Assembly (NCBI RefSeq): GCF_022458985.1
Contig: NC_061776.1
Coordinates: 9,256,591 to 9,320,590, forward strand
Origin: Mugil cephalus
Taxonomy: Eukaryota; Chordata; Actinopteri; Mugiliformes; Mugilidae
Direction: 5' to 3'
Length of the DNA: 64,000 nt
The number at the start of each line of letters is the position of its first letter. Within the stretch, counting starts at the first letter, position 1. This document shows, piece after piece, positions 25,801 to 31,369 of the stretch. Under the pieces are notes generated by a model that saw only the letters and a program-made list of their open reading frames with translations, searched no databases and had not been told where the DNA came from. Made by a program: the position numbers and the translations under genes.

Positions 25801-25801
25801 A
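1474..25801 (+). CDS. piezo2: Piezo2 mechanosensitive channel, 3' 26 exons (partial at 5' end)
   Basis: Piezo2 is the pore-forming subunit of a homotrimeric, membrane-tension-gated cation channel used in touch and proprioception. Inferred exons: 1474-1563, 3247-3371, 3589-3657, 4761-4864, 6013-6111, 7768-7888, 7971-8051, 9066-9232, 9916-10109, 11358-11531, 12176-13198, 14931-15189, 15290-15469, 16135-16441, 16706-16838, 17995-18142, 18226-18437, 18593-18751, 19642-19789, 20611-20799, 20943-21035, 21511-21680, 23284-23403, 23538-23617, 23783-23987, 25549-25801. Every junction has GT/AG and a matching phase; joined length is 4,903 nt, giving 1,633 residues and a TGA stop. Vertebrate Piezo2 is roughly 2,800 residues, so about 40% lies upstream. 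The ending KWTREKTQ resembles Piezo2 (…TREKTN) rather than Piezo1. Fish often keep piezo2 duplicates; I cannot tell which copy this is. Confidence 0.97.
1938..2310 (+). repeat. Dispersed 'cctgagacctgag' repeat, first of three copies
   Basis: The motif 'ctcctgagacctgagctttt' followed by 'catcatctt…agcagg' and 'atatgaggacg' recurs at about 15700-15805 on the same strand and about 22790-22930 on the opposite strand. It looks like a short non-autonomous element. No target duplication could be assigned. Confidence 0.5.
2318..2690 (+). repeat. Dispersed repeat copy A ('ctatgtctgtgatgtcaata' family)
   Basis: This stretch shares several blocks with 9380-9590 and 58840-59095: 'gtaaatattgtagaataa', 'ccctgtgttagcactg', 'ctatgtctgtgatgtcaata' and 'aattggggaca'. 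All three copies run in the same direction. The family is probably the interior of a DNA transposon; the copy here lacks clear ends. Confidence 0.65.
4865..6012 (+). repeat. piezo2 intron with degenerate palindromic AGAATTCT satellite (about 4970-5475)
   Basis: The intron between exons 4 and 5 holds about 500 bp of diverged tandem sequence built from 'tcagaattctgac' plus a T-rich spacer, alternating with its complement ('gagattaaagtcag'). The core AGAATTCT is palindromic and the units occur in both orientations, so single strands could fold. About 15 unit starts are visible, with variable spacing. The rest of the intron (5480-6000) is ordinary AT-rich sequence with a pyrimidine-rich acceptor. 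Confidence 0.75.
6013..6111 (+). CDS. piezo2: piezo2 33-residue in-frame cassette-type exon
   Basis: This 99-nt exon, phase 0 at both ends, follows a strong pyrimidine tract and ends in AAG|GTACTC. It encodes RAIGKFVSAVLALPRSIIKL followed by PKTVLQYVVKAGK, an amphipathic basic segment. Skipping it joins SAFQ directly to FLYHAW, which corresponds to the SAFQ-FVYQAW junction of the human reference protein as I recall it. Alternative splicing of Piezo2 in its intracellular region is established in mammals; that this exon is alternative here is inference from phase and length. Confidence 0.85.
6112..7767 (+). other. piezo2: piezo2 intron, no recognised element
   Basis: This AT-rich intron lies between the 33-residue cassette exon and the next exon. 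I see no full transposon with matching ends. About 7220-7430 is A-rich with short A runs. The acceptor is tctccag at 7761-7767. Confidence 0.6.
7768..9232 (+). CDS. piezo2: piezo2 exons 6-8: basic linker and NIIKRVFNIIKF helix
   Basis: Exons 7768-7888, 7971-8051 and 9066-9232 cover fragment residues 163-285. The first is strongly basic (FLYHAWIKDPKAALRARSKE, then KRKFWRRYTKGVRHRKSKKDR). The second is a short acidic linker (GHVTIDLGELSDGQEKGEEN). The third encodes DNIIKRVFNIIKFTWVLCQT, a transmembrane-type segment, then the conserved IDISTVLRLERCMLTREVKK. The last part matches the Piezo2 block that precedes the GNVPxRESIH exon. A Tc1/mariner-like element sits in the intron between exons 7 and 8. 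Confidence 0.93.
8221..8956 (+). mobile_element. Tc1/mariner-like non-autonomous DNA element in piezo2 intron
   Basis: The left end CAGTGGTGGGAAAAAGTTTT and the right end, read on the minus strand as CAGTGGTGGACAAAAGTTTT, form terminal inverted repeats of about 25 bp with few mismatches. The unit is 736 bp. A TA dinucleotide follows the right end, but the left flank reads TG, so the TA target duplication is not clean. No intact transposase is visible; the interior is AT-rich with many stops. It lies in the sense direction of the intron and does not disturb the splice sites. Confidence 0.8.
9260..9846 (+). mobile_element. Decayed DNA-element copy with 'gctgggcggtat' end
   Basis: The stretch begins near GGGCGGTATGACC and ends near AATACCGC, which read together as a poor inverted pair. 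Its interior (about 9380-9590) is shared with 2318-2690 and 58840-59095, including the block 'tgctatgtctgtaatgtcaa'. Boundaries are approximate. It occupies most of the intron between exons 8 and 9. Confidence 0.55.
9916..10109 (+). CDS. piezo2: piezo2 exon 9: GNVPSRESIH block
   Basis: This exon encodes GNVPSRESIHVYYQKAMRLN followed by a serine- and arginine-rich intracellular stretch ending in SMS plus a split codon. The GNVP-RESIH-YYQ pattern is typical of Piezo2. Exon phase is 0 at the start and 2 at the end. The following splice choice decides whether the 58-residue exon at 11358 is included. A basic RVRRRRGG patch and several S/T residues suggest possible phosphorylation, which is inference. 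Confidence 0.93.
11358..11531 (+). CDS. piezo2: piezo2 58-residue in-frame cassette-type exon
   Basis: The exon is 174 nt, phase 2 at both ends, so skipping keeps the frame. It encodes a hydrophilic segment (AYTEATTLISRQSTLEDMDA … SERARAKLRKVYSMDVSMSS …). Skipping joins exon 9 to exon 11 as SMS-S-EPTQSVMLYSRQGT, matching the human reference pattern SISSEPTQ…MLYSRQGTT as I remember it. The acceptor ctctcag and donor AG|GTGCCT are usable, the donor being weak, which suits a regulated exon. The serine-rich content suggests a phosphorylatable loop. Confidence 0.85.
12176..13198 (+). CDS. piezo2: piezo2 large exon with acidic 12-residue tandem repeats
   Basis: This 1,023-nt exon encodes 341 residues (fragment 409-749) of an intracellular disordered loop. 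It opens with EPTQSVMLYSRQGTTDTIEE, which matches Piezo2, and closes with the conserved PPSYSKAVSFDRLEVSDDES and LTASELLLNK. Between them the sequence is extremely acidic, with tandem copies of EEGLEAEDRLED. The middle is much longer than the mammalian loop as I recall it. There is no internal stop, so the repeat is under coding constraint. A mirror open frame on the other strand reflects the repeat's composition and is not treated as a gene. Confidence 0.95.
12411..12779 (+). repeat. piezo2: Coding minisatellite, 36-bp unit (12 residues) in piezo2
   Basis: Successive units begin at 12411, 12447, 12483, 12519, 12555, 12579, 12603, 12639, 12675, 12711 and 12747. Most are 36 bp; those at 12555 and 12579 are 24 bp, and the last is partial. 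The consensus starts 'gaggaaggcctggaggctga' and then 'agacaggttagaggac', coding for EEGLEAEDRLED. Every length change is a multiple of 3, so the frame is kept. Near-identical central units imply recent unequal exchange or slippage. Confidence 0.95.
13199..14930 (+). other. piezo2: piezo2 intron holding a hAT element
   Basis: The intron between the acidic exon and exon 12 has a strong GTAAGT donor and a 'tttccatctag' acceptor. Its centre is a hAT insertion (separate entry). The flanks 13200-13630 and 14634-14930 are ordinary AT-rich sequence. They carry an inverted pair: 'tgcctggtacaactaaaggt' near 13358 is the reverse of 'acctttagtggtaccaggca' near 14809. Confidence 0.7.
13639..14624 (+). mobile_element. 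hAT-type non-autonomous transposon with target duplication
   Basis: The left end CAGGGGTGCCCAAATTG is of hAT type and the right end TTGGGCAGCCAG is a decayed inverted copy. The flanks are GTTTTAGGC at 13630-13638 and again at 14625-14633, a 9-base match that includes the expected 8-bp hAT duplication. The 986-bp interior has no intact transposase. It sits wholly within a piezo2 intron. Confidence 0.88.
14931..15469 (+). CDS. piezo2: piezo2 exons 12-13: transmembrane repeat unit
   Basis: Exons 14931-15189 and 15290-15469, fragment residues 749-895, encode several hydrophobic helices. Visible landmarks are MFYDDELEQSDKFY, LVIIINHMVSAS, LPITIFLWAMLSVPRPSKRY, TEVTIVIKYFFQFGFFP, HPPNIIGVEKKDGY and LLALFFHRSILK. 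These are almost residue-for-residue the Piezo2 blade segment preceding the last blade unit. The intron between them is only 100 nt. Confidence 0.96.
15470..16134 (+). other. piezo2: piezo2 intron with second 'cctgagacctgag' repeat copy
   Basis: About 15700-15805 repeats the family first seen at 1938. The rest, 15820-16130, is non-coding with no recognised element. The acceptor is tttctag at 16128-16134. Confidence 0.55.
16135..16838 (+). CDS. piezo2: piezo2 exons 14-15: CHGLWDEDD cytosolic loop
   Basis: Exons 16135-16441 and 16706-16838 cover fragment residues 896-1042. The first starts CHGLWDEDDPKGRKEALRQS, matching the Piezo2 CHGLWDED motif that follows RSILK. It then runs through a polar linker with LKSINFGTSIDSGHVQVHFP. 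The second is rich in S and K and ends in a basic amphipathic helix (KLKEQLFKAKAFIIKR) leading into the next transmembrane unit. The human protein shows the same order. The first exon is followed by a short intron with a poly-T tract. Confidence 0.94.
17253..17855 (-). mobile_element. Tc1-type MITE, interrupted by a SINE
   Basis: Left end 'actagccacaacattaaaac' and right end, read on the minus strand, 'gatcaggcataacattatga' form imperfect inverted repeats of the 'GATCAGGCATAACATTATGA' family. Interior blocks (e.g. 'aggagaagtgaa', 'catgtggatgtt') match the copies at 42264, 53355 and 56671. Comparison with 56671 shows that about 217 bp starting near 17301 is extra, and this is the SINE. The element appears on its minus strand relative to the copy at 42264. 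Confidence 0.8.
17301..17517 (+). mobile_element. tRNA-derived SINE nested in the MITE
   Basis: The head carries a pol III A box, 'tagctcagttagg' at 17307-17319, and a B box, 'ggtttgatcct' at 17351-17361, about 32 nt apart, as in a tRNA gene. Its sequence resembles a tRNA 5' half and T-arm, but no acceptor stem closes. The body follows and the tail is a short 'ttgattc/ttgactc' repeat at about 17490-17517. It interrupts the Tc1-type element, so it inserted later. Ends are approximate to about 10 bp. Confidence 0.78.
17995..18751 (+). CDS. piezo2: piezo2 exons 16-18: last transmembrane blade unit
   Basis: Exons 17995-18142, 18226-18437 and 18593-18751 give fragment residues 1043-1215. They encode IYLPIRQFFYNLIHPEYSAV, then LADTVDFIIIVFGFWAFG, then KHSAADITSSLSEDQVPGPF, QFGTMVVDRALYLRKSV, and YFVKCIYFGLSAYQIRCGYP. 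This is the most conserved part of Piezo2. It contains four hydrophobic helices and leads to the anchor region. Introns are short (83 and 155 nt). Confidence 0.98.
18752..19641 (+). other. piezo2: piezo2 intron with fragment of hAT-like dispersed repeat
   Basis: About 18921-19230 begins 'caggggtcttcaacaggggg' and includes 'gggtcgcaaaatctttgg'. This is the same family as the complete hAT copy at 48270-48872, seen here in the opposite orientation. The segment 19019-19110 ('caagtcaactttattgtcaa') resembles a common fish retroelement 3' tail. The rest is AT-rich. Confidence 0.6.
19642..19789 (+). CDS. piezo2: piezo2 exon 19: anchor with PF(X2)E(X6)W motif
   Basis: The exon encodes FRLVPFLTELRAVMDWVWTD and then LSSWICVEDIYAHIFILKCW. 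The motif PF-LT-E-LRAVMD-W (codons at 19655-19690) is the Piezo-family PF(X2)E(X6)W signature. It lies in the anchor that couples the blade to the pore. All key residues are intact. Confidence 0.98.
19790..20610 (+). other. piezo2: piezo2 intron, nothing recognised
   Basis: This is an AT-rich intron of 821 bp between the anchor exon and the outer-helix exon. No transposon ends, long open frame or RNA gene are apparent. The acceptor is gctgttgcag. Confidence 0.6.
20611..20799 (+). CDS. piezo2: piezo2 exon 20: anchor end and pore outer helix
   Basis: The exon encodes RYPQPRGQKKKKVVKYGMGG, a lysine-rich anchor end, then the outer pore helix MIVVLLICIVWFPLLFMSLV. It ends VNAPLDVSLTITLAGFQ, the start of the extracellular cap. 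It is near-identical to mammalian Piezo2. In Piezo structures the outer helix packs against the inner helix around the pore. Confidence 0.98.
20943..23987 (+). CDS. piezo2: piezo2 exons 21-25: extracellular cap (CED)
   Basis: Exons 20943-21035, 21511-21680, 23284-23403, 23538-23617 and 23783-23987 (fragment residues 1328-1550) encode the C-terminal extracellular domain. Landmarks are PIFTMSAQQKQLQIVEE, NSLWTISPPSRANLIDML, NLSLGAK, DIFPRFIRAPSDSDATPVEQ, QEWWIVNQTR and SPPSLGFLAGYG. Two N-x-S/T sites, NLS and NGT, are visible. The cap is more diverged than the helices around it, as in other Piezos. The third exon is flanked upstream by a 1.6-kb intron. Confidence 0.95.
21681..23283 (+). other. 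piezo2: piezo2 intron within the cap region
   Basis: This 1.6-kb intron contains the third 'cctgagacctgag'-family copy, in reverse, at about 22790-22930. The rest is AT-rich sequence without visible terminal repeats. Confidence 0.55.
23988..25548 (+). other. piezo2: last piezo2 intron
   Basis: This 1.56-kb intron precedes the inner-helix exon. No complete mobile element is recognised. There are short A/T-rich runs, and the region before the acceptor (25300-25548) is less AT-rich. The acceptor is ctgtctag. Confidence 0.6.
25549..25801 (+). CDS. piezo2: piezo2 last exon: inner helix and C-terminal domain
   Basis: This exon encodes the pore-lining inner helix (IMGLYASVVLVIGKFVREFF) and the intracellular C-terminal domain (MFEELPNVDRILKLCTDIFL, VRETGELDLEEDMYAKLIFL, YRSPETMIKWTREKTQ) followed by TGA. 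It is the most conserved Piezo exon, here 83 residues plus stop. A 222-residue antisense open frame overlaps it but has no family signature. The exon is notably GC-rich compared with its introns. Confidence 0.99.
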
Positions 25802-27240
25802 GGGGAGGGTGGGGGGGGTGGTGGGCAGGGGGCGGGGCTGGGCTGGGCGTGGGGCGCTAATGAACGAAGATGAATCAGAGCTTTTTTCAGAGGCGCTGCG
25901 TGGTGGCTCTCTCTCTCTCTCTCTCTCGGCGTGAGCAGCTATTTCCGCCCACGAAGCAGCCGAGGACAAACTTCGTCCCCCTCAGCTGAGCTCAGACGGC
26001 CTTGATGCAGTGTTAGCTCCACACAAACTCTTTTCTCAGTTCTAAGCTGATATTTTTTACTATTTAATGACAACAACGGTGACAGATTATTTAAAATCGA
26101 GCACAAATTTGCAGGTGCTGTACATATCTCGCTAAAGTTTGGCCTCCGGTGGATGAAACAAGCAGTTTTAAATATTTTAGGACAGTTTTCCTAAGATGTA
26201 AAAAAGTCTTAACCCCTAATATGAGACTTTTTTTTTTTTTTTTTAAATCAAATAAACCCCTCATTGCTACCTGCCTCAAACATTTTCACAATCGCATGGA
26301 AGGTGGAGAGAAAACAGCTGCAGCATTACTCTTTAAGGGCTTCCCACCGACAGATAAGTGCACAACAATGACCACAAGAGCACAATCTCAGATTTTCTCC
26401 AACTGGAACGTTTGGATCGTGGGACTGTGCAATACTGAGCTCCAGGCTCCTCCAAGTCTTTGGAAGGATGTGGAGCGAATGAAAACATGGAGCTTAAAGA
26501 CATCCTGTTTTTTTGGTTTTTTTTGTCTGTTTCTCTGTTTGTTTTTTAAATGTCAGAGGCCACTCTGGAGACAAAATGCGGAAAACATTATCAGACAATC
26601 TTGCCTTATTTTGTTCCATATCTGTCTCAGGAAGAGCTGTTTTCACAGATATTCATCGTATATGTTACAATATGTAGGCTTTGATGGATCTTAAAAGAAC
26701 ACGAGATTGTAGAAATGACGAGAACTATTTAAATGGCATGAAATATTATGGACTGAGCGTGTTTACAGCACAGGGACTGCGGTCATCGCGGCCGTATAAA
26801 GGGAAGAAAAATGATCACTCCGGACTCCTGCCGCCGCCGCAGAGATCCGTCAGCAACCACCTGCAGGTCGGTCGGAGTCGAGATCTGTTTCTGAATCAGG
26901 GTAACGTGCATTAGGAGGTTGACCCTTGCACTACATCGCTTTGTCGGGGCCCCACCGCTGTGCAGGCGAGCTAAACGGATTCCTCAACACGAAGGGCTGA
27001 GACCCTTTGGTCCCAACTATGCATTAGAGGACTTTGTAGCATGAGTGACAAACTTCATTATTGCCATGACTAATTTTCAGTACATGTACATAAGGGGAGG
27101 GGAGGGCGGGGGAGGGGGGGTTAAACGCTGAGAGGACAGGAGGCGGAGCAATGAAATGTGAAACCTTACCTGTATGTTTAAGGTAATGTGGTATGGTAGA
27201 GGTCCAGAGATCTGCAAATAAAATGTCTGGAAAGGTGTCA
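25802..27240 (+). other. piezo2: piezo2 3' UTR (inferred) with two G-quadruplex tracts
   Basis: Sequence after the stop has no coding exon. A G-rich block with at least five runs of three or more G lies at 25802-25854, and a second at 27094-27120. A (CT)n microsatellite is at 25905-25927 and a T run near 26228. AATAAA occurs at 26251 and at 27217-27222. The second is followed by a GT-rich stretch ('gtgttggtgttc'), making it the likely main poly(A) signal. The UTR end is inference. Confidence 0.7.
27217..27222 (+). terminator. piezo2: Candidate piezo2 poly(A) signal AATAAA
   Basis: AATAAA followed within 30 nt by 'gtgtcaagtgttggtgttc', a GU-rich downstream element. An earlier AATAAA at 26251 could be used as an alternative proximal site. 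No transcript evidence is available. Confidence 0.5.
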
Positions 27241-28436
27241 AGTGTTGGTGTTCAGTGTCAGCACATGGTATTTATCAGTTTGTATCTTTTTATTTTCACT
27301 GACTGTTTATTTGATCGATTGTTAAAAGATTGGATGGTACAAAACCGAGTACCAAGTGGAGAAATCACAAACATATTTTAGTGTACCCTGATCAGGCATA
27401 ACATTATGACCACCTTCTTAATATTGTGTAGTGCCTCCAAAACAGTTGAGACTCATCAGGGAATGGACATGGGTCTTCTGAGGGTGTCCCCTGGCTACAC
27501 AATGCAATGCTGTTAGTGGTAAAGGTTGATCTGACCAAAGACTGTTTTTCCAGAACTTGTTTAAATGTATTTTTGATAGGGTTTAATCTTACCTTCCTAC
27601 TCCTGAGGTTTATGAAAGTTTTCCTCGTAGCCTTCTATAACATTACGCCCGCCTCCTGTAGAGCCTCCTCCCGCTGTCTGGATGCTGTGAAGGGATCATT
27701 TTAAAGACTTATTCCCTCAGAACGTACAAAGCCTCGACCCCTGCTAACAAGGCATGTTTCACTTTCACTCACGGCTCCTTTGGACAAACTGAATCCCAGC
27801 AGCAGTCTCTAAATGCTAATACCTGGACACAGCTTTTACTTCATTGAGTCATGAAGGAACAGTGTAGTTAATGTCCCACGTCTGTCCATGAAATAGCGTT
27901 GGGCCCAGGGTTTGTACCGACTAGTCGGCTTTAAGCTTCAAGCAGGAAGTCGCTGATCACATGACAGTAACAACACGGACGCATGTGAGAAGACAGGTGA
28001 GGAAAACTAGCAGAGGTTCATCAAGTGAGCGGAAATAATTTCCTGAAGATGAAGCCTATACCGTCGTGACATGCAGAAACCTGAAATACAGCAAATGTAA
28101 TTACTGCATTACACACTCATCTGAAGAGACATCCACCAACGCTAGCAGAGGTACGGTGCAAATCCTCTCGACAGGAGTCAGTTGACAACAGAGAGAAGGA
28201 GGCTGCATATCAACAATTTGACGATGAATTTCATTGTCTATAGTTATTAGATCTTTAACTGCTGTACACAGTAAAAACAACGTTTGGGAGTTCAGGTCAG
28301 GAATGTAGATTTCACTGTTGGAAAGCTTTACTTTCTGCTGTGTTTTTACGTGTGATGTCATTGACAAGGCGGCGTTGACTCGACTTTCAAGAGATATTAG
28401 TGGACTTTAAAAAAACGGACGTTGTTGAGCACCTGA
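27241..28436. other. Intergenic between piezo2 and napg, first part
   Basis: No gene is seen. About 27388-27530 is a fragment of the Tc1-type MITE ('gatcaggcataacattatga'). The remainder is unremarkable, with scattered open frames too short and without family features. Confidence 0.6.
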
Positions 28437-29638
28437 CAGGGCCGTAGCAAGCGGACAGGTAAACTAGGCAAGGAAGGAAGGGGTGCCCCTGGGGGGGCGG
28501 CTGATGATGATGTTGTCATATCAATGACCATAATGGGACTCCCATAGACACACTGTACTGACTGCACAGTGGGAATCCCCTCTAACGGTTCCCCCTTCTA
28601 GCTGCTTGCTAGTGGCTTGGGGGGGGGGGCCACTTCCTGGGGACTGCTGACATTCGGTCATTAATCAACGACACAACTTGAAACCCCCTTAGACACTTCA
28701 GTGACGACACATTGGGAGTCTCTCTGATGGGACCCCACCCACACCGGGCAAAATGAAACGCACCTACCTTTCAGGACATGCAAAAAGAAAAAAAGAAAAA
28801 AAAACAGTGGTAAGTATGAATGTTACATACATAAAAGTAGTTATTGCCACATGCAACTTTGTCCCAGTCTCACCAAGCATCAGAAAAGTTTAGTGTTCAA
28901 TGCACAACAACAGCTAACGCTGGTTAGACGCTAGTTAGTTTTGTTGCCAATAATTGTACACCAGTGTTGGGAGTATTGCGTTACAAAAGTAATGCAATTA
29001 CTGTAAAGCATACTTTTTGCTGTAACACAATAATGTAAGGCATTACAAAAAAATAATTACAATTACAATTCGGTACAAATATCAGTAACCCACATACACT
29101 GGATTTTAAGCCCGAAATTAATTAATTAAATTGTGTGTCTTCTATGCAAATTTGAGATTAGCAGTAGTATCTTCTAGCAGCATTGATTTCAGTATGAATG
29201 CACCTAAAGTTAAAAGTATCTCTATCACTACATGTATTGCACCATGAGCCACAACTGCAGCCATTATATGTACTGTTGTTAGCATTTAGCTTAGCTTAGT
29301 CATTGCGCCATTCCACGTCACCTTTTACAAGATGTGCACATGAGCTACACTGAATGCAATAAGATCTACTGACAACGCAAAAAAAACATATTTCCAGTTA
29401 TTTTTGGTGAAAGTAACTTAAAATTAATGTAATGCCTTACAATTCAAAGACAGTAATATTATAATGTAACCAATTACTTTGAAATTATAGTAACAAGTAA
29501 AAAGTAATGCATCACATTTTTGAAGTAACTTGCCCAACACTGTTGTGCACACAGAGCACTTTGCCTCCAATAAGTTATTACCACCAACGACAAGGTGCCT
29601 CTTGCCCGGGGCCCCCGGAGTGTCTTGAGACGGCCCTG
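28437..29638 (+). mobile_element. hAT-like element ('CAGGGCCGT' ends), split by another hAT element
   Basis: The left end CAGGGCCGTAGCAAG and the right end, on the minus strand CAGGGCCGTCTCAAG, are inverted repeats. The 8-bp flanks are GCACCTGA and TCCCCTGA, a 6/8 match typical of an old hAT duplication. A second hAT element (28962-29542) sits inside. No transposase remains. G- and C-runs at 28491, 28620 and 29608 are part of the element. Confidence 0.72.
28962..29542 (+). mobile_element. hAT-like MITE nested in an older hAT element
   Basis: Left end CAGTGTTGGGAGTATTG and right end, on the minus strand CAGTGTTGGGCAAGTTA, give terminal inverted repeats. The flanks TTGTACAC (28954-28961) and TTGTGCAC (29543-29550) form an 8-bp duplication with one mismatch. 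Interior 'taatgcaattac' and 'taatgcatcac' blocks recall common fish elements with 'GTAATGCATTAC' motifs. The 581-bp unit has no transposase. Confidence 0.85.
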
Positions 29639-31228
29639 TCCCCTGAAGGGCTGGTTGTAATTCCTTAACTGCTGCCTTCAATTTAAAGCTGAACTCTAAG
29701 ACCTTGTGTATGATTTTACAAAAGAACAAAAACCAAATGTATCAGTGTCCAAACGTACAATACATGGAGCTAACTGAACTAACATTTGAGTTTCTAAATT
29801 GTTAATCTTTAAACTTTGAAGCAATGAAACCGTAGCTCTGTTTTAATACTATTATAAACTAACATCTGCTCAGATTTCATTAAGGAAGTCATGTTAAGGT
29901 AAGAGACCTTCACTCCTATTTAATTTCCTCTTTTAATGCTCAATTCAAAGTGGCTGTAAACGATGTACACATGACTTCATGCTGCATTTAGGATTAATCA
30001 GCGCTCCCTGAACTCTCCGGCTTCTGGCCCCTAATGCACAGACGCTCTGCAGTCGCTCAGAAAGGGAGGCATCACTAAAGCAGCATGGATGTATGCTCAT
30101 TAAATATCGCTTAACAGGGAGAAAAGCATTAGCCTCGTCAAAGATAAAAAGGTCTTAGGAAGCTACGCAGTCATTACATGTCTGTCGGGGGCCACTTTGA
30201 CGCAGACATCTGCAGCCGCCGCTCCGATATGGAAAGTCTGTCTGCTAACTCGTTTAAGAAAATGTACACGGACCATAAAATGCCACGCAACGGAAATGTT
30301 TATTGATGCATGTGCAAACTTTGGAAATACGCTTTTGAGGAACATACAAGAAGTGGGCACGAATAAAAATAAAATGTAAACAATCCCTTTTTTTTAATTA
30401 GCGTTAGGACATTTTTAATTGGCATTTGGAGGACTTTGCTCACAAACACAGCATCAGCGGGGAAATGCACTGAACACCTCACTGCGTGGTCCCTTTTCGT
30501 TTATTTTGAGGATAAAACTGTGGAAGCTGGGAGTTAACACACGGCCAGGACTATATATATATATATATTTTTTTATTTTATTTTAAGGTAACAAACAAAC
30601 AGTCTAGCTTAGATTTAAGCTGTGTCAACGGTTATTAATTTCTTTTCTAGACTTAAATAAGCGCTAGTGCTGAGGACAACGGTGTCAATCATTCTTAAGC
30701 ATTAATGTTTTATTTCATTTGAACCATTAATGACATGCGTTGACAGCCTGACTGCGTATTGCTCCATTTCCAGGCGGCAGCCATGAATACTGAATAAATT
30801 ACCTCTGTACAAATAAACACCTATACACTGATCAAGTCATATAGACATATTTTATAGTATTTCTGATTGGAATATAGCTACTAATCTTACACTCTACCCA
30901 CAAACAAGAACAGCAGAATTTACAGCTTCACAGAGACGAGAAATAATAGAACATATACAGACGACAGGCTGAGGATCCCCCTCAAATAATAACACCAGTT
31001 TAAAAGGTTCAGCTCCACTCTTCTGCAACACCTACTGTAACTGTTGGGTTGGTTTTTATAGTTTACTTCTTCTTATTATTGTTGTTATAGATATACTCTT
31101 TTTTTTTTTTGCACGATAAAGATCAAACAGCCAAACACTGGGGCTTCACAGCTGCGAGGGGATTTGAACTCGCACACAGAGTTGGGGGCAGCAGGTGCGC
31201 AGAGTCGGCGCTGGTGGAGGCAGATGGG
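29639..31228 (-). other. napg: Intergenic second part and probable napg 3' UTR
   Basis: No coding exon is visible. 29930-30480 is non-repetitive with several compact, GC-balanced stretches and could hold conserved non-coding sequence, which only alignment can tell. An (AT)n run lies at about 30552-30568. On the minus strand an AATAAA (plus 30709-30714) lies about 520 nt past the napg stop and is a candidate poly(A) signal. Confidence 0.5.
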
Positions 31229-31369
31229 CTAACACAGGCCGCCCTCGTAGTCGTCGTCCTCATCTGCAGCGGCCGGCGCCCCGCCAGCGCCCCCTGCTGG
31301 AGGAGCAGCTGCCTTCTTCTTCTTCCCTCCTCCTCCAGGTACCCTCAGGGAGATGGCCAGTTTGGCGTA
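31229..31369 (-). CDS. napg: napg last coding exon: basic/alanine linker and acidic tail
   Basis: The exon codes YAKLAISLRVPGGGGKKKKA, an Ala/Gly/Pro-rich linker, then ADEDDDYEGGLC and TAG. The basic GGGGKKKK followed by an acidic tail matches the human C-terminus (GGGIKKKS … DEEEDEYSGGLC). The Ala-rich middle is low complexity and may vary in length. Confidence 0.95.
   Translation of the reverse strand, partial: YAKLAISLRVPGGGGKKKKAAAPPAGGAGGAPAAADEDDDYEGGLC

Noticed and set aside
25301..25969. 222-codon minus-strand open frame over the last piezo2 exon
   Set aside because: It lies antisense to the most conserved Piezo exon in the window and shows no family features; GC-rich coding sequence often leaves the complementary frame open.
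31125..31230. Possible antisense tRNA-like element ('gatttgaactcgc' near napg stop)
   Set aside because: The T-loop-like sequence forms a short stem, but no A box, acceptor stem or full cloverleaf can be drawn, and it lies in the napg 3' UTR.
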